Source: Chloroflexota bacterium | GTDB lineage: Bacteria > Chloroflexota > Dehalococcoidia > SHYB01 | Direction: 5' to 3' | NCBI GenBank assembly: GCA_022572465.1 | Contig: JACZVV010000014.1 | Span: 1-42,401 of the forward strand | DNA length: 42,401 nt | Shown here: piece after piece, positions 9,463 to 16,568 of the stretch | Position numbering within the stretch: position 1 is the first letter of the stretch | Layout of the letters: each line of letters opens with the position of its first letter | The notes under the pieces: generated by a model | What the model saw: only the letters and a program-made list of their open reading frames with translations | Databases searched by the model: none | Told to the model about the DNA's origin: nothing | Translations under genes and position numbers: made by a program

Positions 9463-10551
9463 ATGGGCAGCTATTCGCTGATATCGGCCGACTCGCACAT
9501 CAACGAGCCGCCGGACACGTTCGTGGAGCGGGTCCCGGCCTCGCTTCGGGACCGGGCGCCTCACGTCGAGCGCATCGACGACGGCGACGTCTGGATCTTC
9601 GAGACCGGCGCTCCCCGGGCCATCGGGCTCGACTCCATGGCCGGAAGGAAATTCCAGGACTACAAACGGAGCGGGCATAGCTACGAGGAGATGAGGGCGG
9701 GAGCGTATGACCCCCGGGCGCGAGTCGAGGACATGGACCAGGACGGCGTCGACGCCGAGGTGATCTACCCCGGCACGGGGTTCCGTCTGGCTTCGATGGA
9801 GGAGCCGGAGCTGCGTCTCGCCTGCATGCGGGCCTACAACGACTGGCTGGCGGAGTTTTGCGCTGCGGCGCCCGGCCGTTTCGTCGGCCTCGGCCTGGTC
9901 CCCGTCCAGGACGTCGATGCGGCCGCCGCCGAGATTGAGCGCATCGCCGGTCTTGGCCTGCGTGGCGTCGTGCTGCCGGCCCAGCCGTCCCTTCAGTACT
10001 CAGACGCCTTCTACGAGCCCTTGTGGGCCGCCGCCGAGGAGCGGCAGTTCCCTATCAGCTTCCACATCGGCGGCCTCCGAGGGAGGACGATGACCGGCGA
10101 TCCCGGCGCTGTCCTCTCGTACATGGCCATGGGGAAACTGGCCCTGGCGGAGCCGGTCTCGATGCTGATCTTCGGCGGCGTCCTGGAACGTCATCCAGGC
10201 CTGCGGATGGTCCTGGTCGAGGGTGGCTTCGGCTGGCTGCCTTACTTCATCACCCAGATGGATGCCACCTTCGTTCGCCACCAGTACTGGAGCGGCGCCA
10301 AGCTGGCCGAAGTGCCGTCGTTCTACTTTCGGCGGCAGGTGCAGGCGACGTTCATCGAGGACCGGGCCGGAATGGCGGTCATCGACCTGGTGGGGGCCGG
10401 CAACATCATGTGGTCGTCCGACTACCCCCACAGCGACACCACGTGGCCCAACTCCCGCCAGTCCGTCGCCGACCAGTTCCAGGGCGTGGCCGACGACGAC
10501 CGGCATAAGATCGTCGCGGGCAACGCGGCGGCCCTGTACGGCCTGGGGTGA
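9463..10551 (+). CDS. Amidohydrolase 2 family metal-dependent hydrolase
   Basis: The start ATG 9463 has GGAGGGAG upstream and gives 362 aa. A longer frame back to 9340 would be translated from the palindromic repeat and is rejected. The fold is the TIM barrel of the amidohydrolase_2 (ACMSD-like) family. Visible elements are the N-terminal SADSHINEPP (DxH-type metal motif), the segment GVDAEVIYPG, the YNDWLAEF motif, the histidine in SFHIGG, EGGFGWLP and the C-terminal SSDYPHSDTTWP with its conserved Asp. These proteins hydrolyse or decarboxylate ring-derived acids; the substrate is not predictable. A second member is encoded at 38574-39797. A TACAAT (9428-9433) could be its -10. Confidence 0.87.
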   Translation: MGSYSLISADSHINEPPDTFVERVPASLRDRAPHVERIDDGDVWIFETGAPRAIGLDSMAGRKFQDYKRSGHSYEEMRAGAYDPRARVEDMDQDGVDAEVIYPGTGFRLASMEEPELRLACMRAYNDWLAEFCAAAPGRFVGLGLVPVQDVDAAAAEIERIAGLGLRGVVLPAQPSLQYSDAFYEPLWAAAEERQFPISFHIGGLRGRTMTGDPGAVLSYMAMGKLALAEPVSMLIFGGVLERHPGLRMVLVEGGFGWLPYFITQMDATFVRHQYWSGAKLAEVPSFYFRRQVQATFIEDRAGMAVIDLVGAGNIMWSSDYPHSDTTWPNSRQSVADQFQGVADDDRHKIVAGNAAALYGLG

Positions 10552-10565
10552 GGCTGTCCCGGCCC

Positions 10566-10613
10566 AGATGCTTCGTCGTCCTTCCCGCTCGGGAAGTAAT
10601 CCTCAGCATGACA
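10566..10613. repeat. Short interspersed repeat with CTTCCCG/CGGGAAG dyad
   Basis: It runs from AGATGCTTCGTCGTCC to CTCAGCATGACA. The inner dyad CTTCCCG-CT-CGGGAAG spans 10581-10596. Its ends resemble those of the element at 29903-29943 (TTTCGTCGTCC...CTCAGAGTGACA). It fills the space between two convergent genes. Confidence 0.5.
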
Positions 10614-10638
10614 GGGTGGGCACAGCTGGAACCGCCAT

Positions 10639-11385
10639 TCAGATCATGTAGTTGCCGCCGTTGACGTTGATGATGCCCCCGTTGATGCCCGAGGCCGCAT
10701 CGGAGCACAAGAAGAGGATAGCGGCGGCGATCTCCTCGGGCTCCATCCAACGGCCGGAGACCAGCTCGGCGGCGGCGGCGTCCAACTGCTCCTGCGTCAG
10801 ATTGGCGCGGATGCCGTCGGTGTCGGTGTTGCCGGGCGCCACGACGTTCACCCGAACGCCGGTGCGCGCCACCTCCAGCGCCAGGCCCCGGCTCAGGGAA
10901 ACGACGCCGCCCTTGGCCGCCGAGTACACGCTGAGACCTTCGATGCCACGAAAGGCCGCGCCCGAGGCGATGTTGACGATCACGCCGCTGCCCTGGGGGA
11001 GCATCACCCGCAACGTCTCCTGGCAGCAGAAGAAGACGGCGCGGAGGTTCAGGTCCATCATGCGGTCCCAGTACTCCTCCGTCACCTCCAACACCGTCGC
11101 TCTCGGATAGATGGCGGCCACGTTGGCCAGGGCGTCGACGCGGCCGTAGGTGTCCACCACGTGCTGGACCATCGCCTTGATCTCGGCGGGCTTTGTGAGG
11201 TCGGCCTGGTACGCCGTGGCGGCGCCGCCGGTGTCCTCGATCTGCGCGGCGACTCGCTTCGCGCCGGCGTCGTCGATGTCCACCGCCGCCACGTTGGCCC
11301 CGGCTTTGCCGAAGGCGACGGCCGTCGCACGCCCTATGCCGTTGGCGGCTCCGGTGACGATGGCAGTCTTCCCGGTGAATTCCAC
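10639..11385 (-). CDS. Short-chain dehydrogenase/reductase with NVAA in place of NNAG
   Basis: The start is GTG 11385, with GAGGAGG five bases upstream; upstream in-frame codons lie in a purine-rich repeat and are not used. The product is 248 aa. TGAANGIG is at 11-18, and D36 after the second strand suggests NAD preference. The catalytic residues are S141, Y154 and K158 (YSAAKGG). The usual NNAG stabilising motif reads NVAA (88-91), an unusual change in an otherwise complete active site. The C-terminus ends NVNGGNYMI. It stands alone between convergent and divergent neighbours, so the substrate is unknown. Confidence 0.86.
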   Translation of the reverse strand: MEFTGKTAIVTGAANGIGRATAVAFGKAGANVAAVDIDDAGAKRVAAQIEDTGGAATAYQADLTKPAEIKAMVQHVVDTYGRVDALANVAAIYPRATVLEVTEEYWDRMMDLNLRAVFFCCQETLRVMLPQGSGVIVNIASGAAFRGIEGLSVYSAAKGGVVSLSRGLALEVARTGVRVNVVAPGNTDTDGIRANLTQEQLDAAAAELVSGRWMEPEEIAAAILFLCSDAASGINGGIINVNGGNYMI

Positions 11386-11494
11386 GGCGACCTCCTCTTG
11401 CTTTCCAGCTCGTCGTTCCTCGTCCCTTGTCCCTTGCCCCCGCTCCAAACTGGCCCATTACAGCACGGGCGCCAGGGCGGGTCAACTCGGCTCG

Positions 11495-11522
11495 TTGACA
11501 CCCGTAAGGCAGCGGCTATCAT
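11495..11522 (+). promoter_or_regulatory. Promoter of the formyltransferase-like gene
   Basis: A perfect TTGACA (11495-11500) and TATCAT (11517-11522) stand 16 bp apart, 50 bases before ATG 11573. Confidence 0.7.
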
Positions 11523-11572
11523 GGTAGGACTGTTCGACGCACGGGCCTAAAAAAAGGATACGGTAACGAGCG

Positions 11573-12493
11573 ATGCGGGTTGTGGTGATCGGCCAGGCCG
11601 CCTTCGGTGAGGCGGTGCTCAAACGGCTGCTGGACGATGGAGAGGAGATCGTCGGCGTGTCCGCCCCGGCGACGCGCGAGGGGGGCAGGCCCGACCCGTT
11701 GCGGGCCCTGGCCGAGGCGCGAGACCTGCCCGTGTTCACCACCCGCGACCTCAAGAAGGCCGAGGCCTTTGCCGCCTACGCCGGCGTGAAACCCGACCTC
11801 AACGTCATGGCCTTCGTGACCGACATTCTGGCCGAGCAGGTCCTGTACGAGCCGGCCCTCGGCACGATCCAGTACCACCCATCGCTGCTGCCGCGCCATC
11901 GCGGCGCGAGCGCCATGAACTGGGCCATTATTCAGGGTGACACCCGCACGGGCCTCACGGTCTTTTGGCCCGACAAAGGGATCGACACCGGCCCGGTCCT
12001 GCTGCAAAAAGAAGTGGAAATCACCCCCGACGATACCCTGGGCTCGCTCTACTTCGGCAAGCTGTTCGACATGGGCGTCGAAGCCATGGCTGAATCGGTG
12101 GCGCTGGTCAAGGCGGGGGACGCGCCTCGTCTGCCGCAGGACGAAACGCAGGCTACCTACGAGCCCATCTGCGGCGACGAGCACGCCGCCATCGAGTGGA
12201 GCAGGCCGGCGTCCGACGTATACAACCTGGTGCGGGGGTGCAATCCTCAGCCCGCGGCTCACACGACGTACCAGGGGAAGCGGCTGAAGATCTTCGACTG
12301 CGCGCTCTCGAACGAAGCCGAGGAGGGCCGTCCGGGCGAGGTCATCGCCGTTGCCGGCGACGCCTTCGTGGTGGGTTTGAAGGGTGGCGCGCTGACGGTC
12401 CGCCGGGTGCAGCCGGAAGGGTCGGCCAAGCTCAAAGCTCCCGAGTTCGTCGAAGCGTCGGGCATGCGGGCCGGCGACCGGCTGGGGGAGTAG
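11573..12493 (+). CDS. Formyltransferase-family protein, 10-formyl-THF hydrolase-like
   Basis: A 306-aa protein with the two-domain layout of methionyl-tRNA formyltransferase. Its motifs are nearest to the N-terminal hydrolase domain of 10-formyltetrahydrofolate dehydrogenase: QYHPSLLPRHRGASAMNW at 100-117 and WPDKGIDTG at 132-140. The catalytic pair H102 and D138 has the same 36-residue spacing as in that domain. The C-terminal part (about 205-305) is the small beta domain. No aldehyde dehydrogenase domain is fused or adjacent. It could be a stand-alone deformylase, a formyltransferase for a sugar or amine, or an atypical fmt. It has its own strong promoter and no def gene next to it, which argues against the housekeeping fmt. 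Confidence 0.82.
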   Translation: MRVVVIGQAAFGEAVLKRLLDDGEEIVGVSAPATREGGRPDPLRALAEARDLPVFTTRDLKKAEAFAAYAGVKPDLNVMAFVTDILAEQVLYEPALGTIQYHPSLLPRHRGASAMNWAIIQGDTRTGLTVFWPDKGIDTGPVLLQKEVEITPDDTLGSLYFGKLFDMGVEAMAESVALVKAGDAPRLPQDETQATYEPICGDEHAAIEWSRPASDVYNLVRGCNPQPAAHTTYQGKRLKIFDCALSNEAEEGRPGEVIAVAGDAFVVGLKGGALTVRRVQPEGSAKLKAPEFVEASGMRAGDRLGE

Positions 12494-12535
12494 CCGGTGG
12501 CATGAAGAACGGGCGCCATCGCTGGCCGAGCCAGC

Positions 12536-12583
12536 GGCTGAGCCGCAGCAACATTAGGCCGGAAATGCTGATGTGGCTCAGCC
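12536..12583. repeat. 48-bp palindromic repeat, full copy (reverse orientation)
   Basis: Bounded by GGCTGAGCC and GGCTCAGCC. Read on the minus strand it matches the copy at 13717-13764 at 46 of 48 positions. It lies between the formyltransferase-like gene and the 12621 gene. Confidence 0.8.
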
Positions 12584-12620
12584 ACCAGGGGTTGCCGGAC
12601 GCCAGGTTCGCGGGGGCTTG

Positions 12621-12986
12621 ATGTCCATCAGCCGCAAGCGCGCGCTGGAGCGGGGGCAGGAGGCCATCGAGCTCCCCAAAGGCCAGATGGCGATCACCCT
12701 GTTCCACGGTAAAGGCGGCGTCACGCTGCGCTACCAGGGCAGAGTGGTGGCGCGGACCCATGCCTCCGTCGTGGGCCGGCGTCTGGCCCCGTTCCTGGCC
12801 CAGGCGTTGGGCGTCGAGCTGCCTCCGGCCGGCGGCAAGGCGACGGCCGTGGTCAGCTCGGGAATCCTGTATCGGGTGCTGTCGATGTCGACGCTCGACT
12901 TGCGCCAGGAAGAGGCCCGGATGCTGCTCGATTATCTCTTGCGCGAGGCGGAGGAGATGCGAAGGTTCCGCAGCGCCGAGGCGTAG
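12621..12986 (+). CDS. Unknown protein, 121 aa
   Basis: The start ATG 12621 (MSISRKRALERGQEAIEL) is preceded by CGGGGGC; a longer frame back to 12573 would run into the 48-bp repeat. I do not recognise the family. The N-terminus is basic, the middle is a run of likely beta strands (MAITLFHGKGGVTLRYQGRV), and the C-terminal 30 residues form a charged helix (EEARMLLDYLLREAEEMRRF). There is no signal peptide and no Cys. It sits 47 bases upstream of a nitroreductase on the same strand and could be cotranscribed with it. Confidence 0.6.
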   Translation: MSISRKRALERGQEAIELPKGQMAITLFHGKGGVTLRYQGRVVARTHASVVGRRLAPFLAQALGVELPPAGGKATAVVSSGILYRVLSMSTLDLRQEEARMLLDYLLREAEEMRRFRSAEA

Positions 12987-13033
12987 GCGCCGGGCGCGAA
13001 CGCCGGGACGCTCCGGCGCCGAGGAGAACAACC

Positions 13034-13681
13034 ATGGACGTGACCGAAGCGATCACCACGCTACGCTCGATGCGCCGCCTGAAGCCCGACCCGGTCTCCG
13101 ACGAGCTGGTGCAGAAGGTGCTTGAGGCTGCGATTCATGCCGCCAGCGGGGGCAATCAGCAGGCGTGGGCCTTCGTCGTGGTGCGTGACGCAGAGAAGAA
13201 ACGCAAGATCGCCGAGTGGTACCGCGACGGTCTGCGGCTTCTGTTCGAATCGGGCTACGGCGAGCCGCGACCCGGTGACCCGGCGCCGACTCCGGAGCAG
13301 GAGGCCGCTGGAGAGCGCACGCGGCGCTCCGCGCAGTACCTGGCGGACCATATGGCGGAGGCGCCGGTCCTGATCTTCGCCTGCCTCATAGGCGACCCCA
13401 GCGGCGAGACGAGGCATAACGCTCGCTCGGGCTCGTCGATCTATCCGGCGGTGCAGAACCTGATGCTGGCGGCCCGGGCCGAGGGTCTCGGCACGACGCT
13501 GACGACGATCCACTCCTTCCATGACGACGAGGTGAAGGAGCTGCTGGGCATCCCGTCCCACGTGCTTACCGCGGCGATGATTCCGATGGGATGGCCGATG
13601 GGCCGGTTCGGCGCCGGACCGCGCCGCCCGGTCCGCGAGGTCACGCACATCGACGAGTGGGGCCACCCTCCCAACTGGTGA
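13034..13681 (+). CDS. Nitroreductase-family flavoprotein
   Basis: A 215-aa member of the FMN-dependent nitroreductase family (start ATG 13034, GAGGAG upstream). The N-terminal RSMRRLKPDPV contains the FMN-phosphate-binding Arg cluster. AASGGNQQAWAFVVV (residues about 37-51) is the second flavin motif. SSIYPAVQNLMLAARAEGLGTTL (about 135-157, in two stretches) is the typical dimer helix and Gly-rich turn. Compared with the smaller enzyme at 40754 it carries an insertion (about residues 60-110) that may cover the active site. It is likely an NAD(P)H-dependent reductase; nitro reduction is only one of the family's activities. Its stop codon abuts a 48-bp-family repeat. Confidence 0.85.
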   Translation: MDVTEAITTLRSMRRLKPDPVSDELVQKVLEAAIHAASGGNQQAWAFVVVRDAEKKRKIAEWYRDGLRLLFESGYGEPRPGDPAPTPEQEAAGERTRRSAQYLADHMAEAPVLIFACLIGDPSGETRHNARSGSSIYPAVQNLMLAARAEGLGTTLTTIHSFHDDEVKELLGIPSHVLTAAMIPMGWPMGRFGAGPRRPVREVTHIDEWGHPPNW

Positions 13682-13684
13682 GGC

Positions 13685-13764
13685 GGCTGAGCCGCATCAA
13701 TATCCCGGACCACGGTGGCTGAGCCACATCGGCTTTTCCGGCCTAATGTTGCTGCGGCTCAGCC
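13685..13764. repeat. 48-bp palindromic repeat: partial plus full copy
   Basis: A left-half copy starts at 13685 (GGCTGAGCCGCATC) and a complete copy occupies 13717-13764. The full copy has 12-base terminal inverted repeats (GGCTGAGCCACA and, with one mismatch, TGCGGCTCAGCC). It separates two convergent genes. Confidence 0.8.
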
Positions 13765-13767
13765 ACC

Positions 13768-14988
13768 TCAGCCGCCCGGCTTCCAGCGGCCCTTCGCGGA
13801 CCACGAGAACCGGCTCCCCTCGCCCAGGTCGGCCACCGTCGTCGGAGCGAAGTACGGGAACTTGAACCGCACTGGGTCGCCCGCCCGCTTACCCTGCATC
13901 GGCATGAGCCGGGCCGTGAGGGGTTTGTCGAGGACCACCGAAAGAGCGCAAAGGTCGAGATAGACCGGCGCGATCTGATCGACCGTGGCGTCGCCGGGGA
14001 CCGGTATCGTATCCAGCCCGGTGCCGCACACCGCCGAGTAGAGCAGCAGGTGATCGATGCCGAACGCCCCCTCCGCGTGCCGCGCCGCCATGACGGCGTC
14101 TTCGAGGAGCGGGATCATCAGGCCGGAGAAGCCGGCCTTGGCCACCCGCGCTCGCTTGAGGATGTCCACGATGAACGCCGCGGCAAAGAGGGTCCCGTGG
14201 TCGCCGAACCGCCCCACGCCGAGCCGCTCCATCGCCTCGCCGATGCTGCGCGCCTTCTCGGGAAACGGGGCCGGCGAGATATCGATTCCGCGAAACGCGA
14301 CGCCATGCTGCCGCTCGAGACGCCCGGCGACCTCGGCCAGAGCGTGGCCGTGGCGCTCCAGCGACGCCACCAGCGCGTCGGCGGCCTCGTCCAGGTCCCG
14401 CGCGGCGCGAAACGCCTCCACCGCCAGGTCCGCCGCCTCGATGGCGATGGAGAAGCCGGGCCCGCGTCCGCGGTGATAGGCCGAAGGGAAAAAAGGCCCG
14501 TTGGGCCGCACGTTGGCTGTCAGAGCGAACCGGCGGGACGCGGCGCCTTCGGCATCCAGCTTGCCGATGCGGACCAGGGCCTCGGCGGCGGCGCGCACCG
14601 TCGCGAGGTTGACGCCGTCGCGGGTGGTTGCCGCCATGACGGACACGAACACGCCTTCGGTCGCGGCCAGGATATCGGGGATCTGGCCGATCAGCGAAGT
14701 GGCGTCCTCGCTGCCGGCGGCCAGCACCGGCCCCAGGGAGCAGTAGTCGACGCCCCCGGAGCCCGCGGCGGCCTCGACGTCGCGGGCGAGGTCCGGCGCA
14801 TCAGCAGGCGCTCTCCGGCGCAGGATGTCGCTGATGGGCTGGGTCGCCAGACGCAGGGACTGGACCTCGTAACCGGCCTCCTCGAACGCGGCCTTCGCCG
14901 CCGAGGCGAATCGGGCCGCGCGATGCACCGGGCCTGGGCGGAGCGGAAACGAGACTCGTTGCCCCACGGTTACGGCCCGGACCTGCAT
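13768..14988 (-). CDS. DUF711 (UPF0210-like) family protein
   Basis: A 406-aa protein (start ATG 14988, MQVRAVTVGQRVSF). The motifs are those of the DUF711 family: the central NVRPNGPFFPSAYH (about 178-191), FSIAIEAADL, the region GIDISPAPFPE, and the C-terminal AVCGTGLDTIPVPGD. The family has a glycyl-radical-enzyme-like barrel fold in structural databases, but no activity is established. The conserved Asn/Arg, Ser-Ala-Tyr-His and Cys-Gly-Thr-Gly segments suggest a buried active site. It is on its own on the minus strand, back to back with the PPOX gene. Function remains unknown. Confidence 0.85.
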   Translation of the reverse strand: MQVRAVTVGQRVSFPLRPGPVHRAARFASAAKAAFEEAGYEVQSLRLATQPISDILRRRAPADAPDLARDVEAAAGSGGVDYCSLGPVLAAGSEDATSLIGQIPDILAATEGVFVSVMAATTRDGVNLATVRAAAEALVRIGKLDAEGAASRRFALTANVRPNGPFFPSAYHRGRGPGFSIAIEAADLAVEAFRAARDLDEAADALVASLERHGHALAEVAGRLERQHGVAFRGIDISPAPFPEKARSIGEAMERLGVGRFGDHGTLFAAAFIVDILKRARVAKAGFSGLMIPLLEDAVMAARHAEGAFGIDHLLLYSAVCGTGLDTIPVPGDATVDQIAPVYLDLCALSVVLDKPLTARLMPMQGKRAGDPVRFKFPYFAPTTVADLGEGSRFSWSAKGRWKPGG

Positions 14989-15019
14989 GCCGTTGGCGCC
15001 CCCTGCCTGCGCGAGCCTG

Positions 15020-15028
15020 TGCTATCAT
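15020..15028 (+). promoter_or_regulatory. Extended -10 immediately before an ATG (leaderless start)
   Basis: TGCTATCAT is an extended -10. The ATG at 15036 begins eight bases after it, about where transcription should start. No Shine-Dalgarno sequence lies between. Confidence 0.5.
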
Positions 15029-15035
15029 CCCACCG

Positions 15036-15473
15036 ATGACGACGGTGGCCCAGTTTACACCATCGCAACTGCGGTTCCTAGCGGCGCACCGGGTCGCCCA
15101 CCTGGCAACTGCCGGGCCGGATGGACGGCCTCACGTCGTGCCAATCTGCTACGCCTTTCACGCCCGCCGGCTCTTCTCGCCCATCGACGAGAAGCCCAAA
15201 CGAGTCGGCGCGGCCCGACTCGAACGGCTGCGGAACATTCGAGCCAACCCGCAGGTGACCGTGGTGGTCGACGAATACTCCGACGATTGGTCGCGCCTCG
15301 GCTACCTGCTGGTCCGAGGCCGGGCGGAGATCGTCGATGAAGGCCGCCGCCAGCCGGCAGCGCTGCGCCGCTTGCGAGAGCGGTATCCGCAGTACCGGGC
15401 GATGGCTCTGGAGGAGCGCCCGCTGCTGGTCATCACGCTGGAGCGGGTGGTGAGCTGGGGCCGGGTGGAGTAG
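15036..15473 (+). CDS. PPOX-class F420-dependent oxidoreductase-like protein (TIGR03668-like)
   Basis: A 145-aa split-barrel flavin/deazaflavin-binding protein. The N-terminal FLAAHRVAHLATAGPDGRPHVVPICYAF (read as two stretches, about 14-41) and SPIDEKPKRV (48-57) are the marks of the PPOX F420 group rather than of pyridoxamine phosphate oxidase. NPQVTVVVDEYSDDWSRLGYLLVRGRAE continues the barrel. The use of F420 is a family inference; no F420 biosynthesis gene is present here. Transcription probably starts at or next to the ATG, giving a leaderless mRNA. The minus-strand neighbour ends 55 bases beyond. Confidence 0.85.
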   Translation: MTTVAQFTPSQLRFLAAHRVAHLATAGPDGRPHVVPICYAFHARRLFSPIDEKPKRVGAARLERLRNIRANPQVTVVVDEYSDDWSRLGYLLVRGRAEIVDEGRRQPAALRRLRERYPQYRAMALEERPLLVITLERVVSWGRVE

Positions 15474-15528
15474 CGGGCCGCCTTCGGGACGGTGATAGGG
15501 GGGCGCCGCTATCGGGGCGAGACGATCG

Positions 15529-15948
15529 TTACTCCGCGCGCCGGAAGTAGGGCATCGTCAGCTTTTCGTTGACCTTTTGGAAGACGACCTCCACCGGCAT
15601 CCCGATGTGGATATCCTCCACGGGACAGTCGAGGATGTTGGTGGTCATTCTGACGGTGGGGGCGTCGTCGAGCTCGACGAGGGCCACGGCGAAGGGCAGC
15701 TTGCCGGCGAAGTAGGGGTGGAGCCCGTGGCGCACCACGATCCACGAGTAGACGACGCCGCGTCCGCTGAGGGTCCGCCAGTGGACGTTCCACGAGTTGC
15801 ACTTTTCGCAGACGGTCTGGGGGTACCAGATGTCGGCGCCGCAGTCGCCGCATCGCTGGATCGTCAGCTCGCCCCGCTGGCACGCCTCCCAAAAGGGACG
15901 CGTCTCGGGACGGTCCAGGTCGGGCAGCGGCTGTTCGGCCTTGGCCAT
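15529..15948 (-). CDS. Zn-ribbon/OB-fold protein (DUF35, ChsH2-like)
   Basis: The start ATG 15948 (MAKAEQPLPDLDRPE) gives 139 aa. The N-terminal helix (TRPFWEACQRGELTIQRC) leads into a rubredoxin-like zinc ribbon with CGDCG and CEKC pairs, then an OB-fold (from about residue 65) that usually binds acyl-CoA or interacts with a thiolase or MaoC partner. Proteins of this type serve as accessory subunits for SCP2-type thiolases and for ChsH1-ChsH2 hydratases. No thiolase gene lies next to it here. The double-hot-dog MaoC protein at 30014 is a conceivable but distant partner. All four zinc cysteines are present. Confidence 0.85.
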   Translation of the reverse strand: MAKAEQPLPDLDRPETRPFWEACQRGELTIQRCGDCGADIWYPQTVCEKCNSWNVHWRTLSGRGVVYSWIVVRHGLHPYFAGKLPFAVALVELDDAPTVRMTTNILDCPVEDIHIGMPVEVVFQKVNEKLTMPYFRRAE

Positions 15949-16088
15949 GGCTGTTCCTTCCACAGATGCTGGAGAGACTATACCGTGACACGATGGCCGG
16001 TTCAACCGGCCGGAGACGGAGCCGGTACAGTGGCCGCGAGGCCCGATCTGCGGTAGTATGGGCTTCGAGCAGCGCTCCCGGAGGCCTC

Positions 16089-16553
16089 GTGTACAAGGAC
16101 GTACCAGATTCGATTCATGTGGCCGTGACTCTGGCCTGCGGCTCTGCCAAGGCTCGGGACCTGCTGGTTACCCCTCGGGGATTGACCTCCTGGCTGGCCA
16201 CCGAGGCGGAGTTCACCGCCCAGGTGGGCTCGTCTATTCGGCTGAAGCTGGCGGGCGGCGACGAGATCGAAGGCAGCATCGAGGGCTTCGACGCTGCGTA
16301 TGGCATCGCCTACAGCTTCGTTCACGAAGGCGTCCGCCGGGCCTTCGGCACCACCGTCGCGCGATGGTCCTGGGAGGGGCTGAGCCCGGATTATGCGTTG
16401 GTCACGCTGACACACACCGGGCACGGCCAGGGCGACGCATGGCAGCGAGCGTATCAGTATCACCTGGAGCTGTGGTCCAGCTCGCTGCGCAACCTGGCGT
16501 CGGTGGTCAACGAAGGCCGGGACCTGCGCCGCCTGCCGGCGGGTTCGCCCTAG
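16089..16553 (+). CDS. SRPBCC (AHSA1-like) domain protein
   Basis: The GTG start at 16089 has CGGAGG four bases upstream; an earlier frame from 15966 has no such site. The product is 154 aa. The beta-helix layout (HVAVTLACGSAKARDLLVTP, then GLTSWLATEAEF, GSSIRLKLAGG, GSIEGFD) matches the SRPBCC/AHSA1 fold, in which a deep cavity binds hydrophobic ligands or partner proteins. The long C-terminal helix (HLELWSSSLRNLASVVNEG) closes the cavity. Ligand unknown. A TAGTAT at 16053-16058 may be the -10. Confidence 0.75.
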   Translation: MYKDVPDSIHVAVTLACGSAKARDLLVTPRGLTSWLATEAEFTAQVGSSIRLKLAGGDEIEGSIEGFDAAYGIAYSFVHEGVRRAFGTTVARWSWEGLSPDYALVTLTHTGHGQGDAWQRAYQYHLELWSSSLRNLASVVNEGRDLRRLPAGSP

Positions 16554-16568
16554 ACGCCGCGAGCCGCC

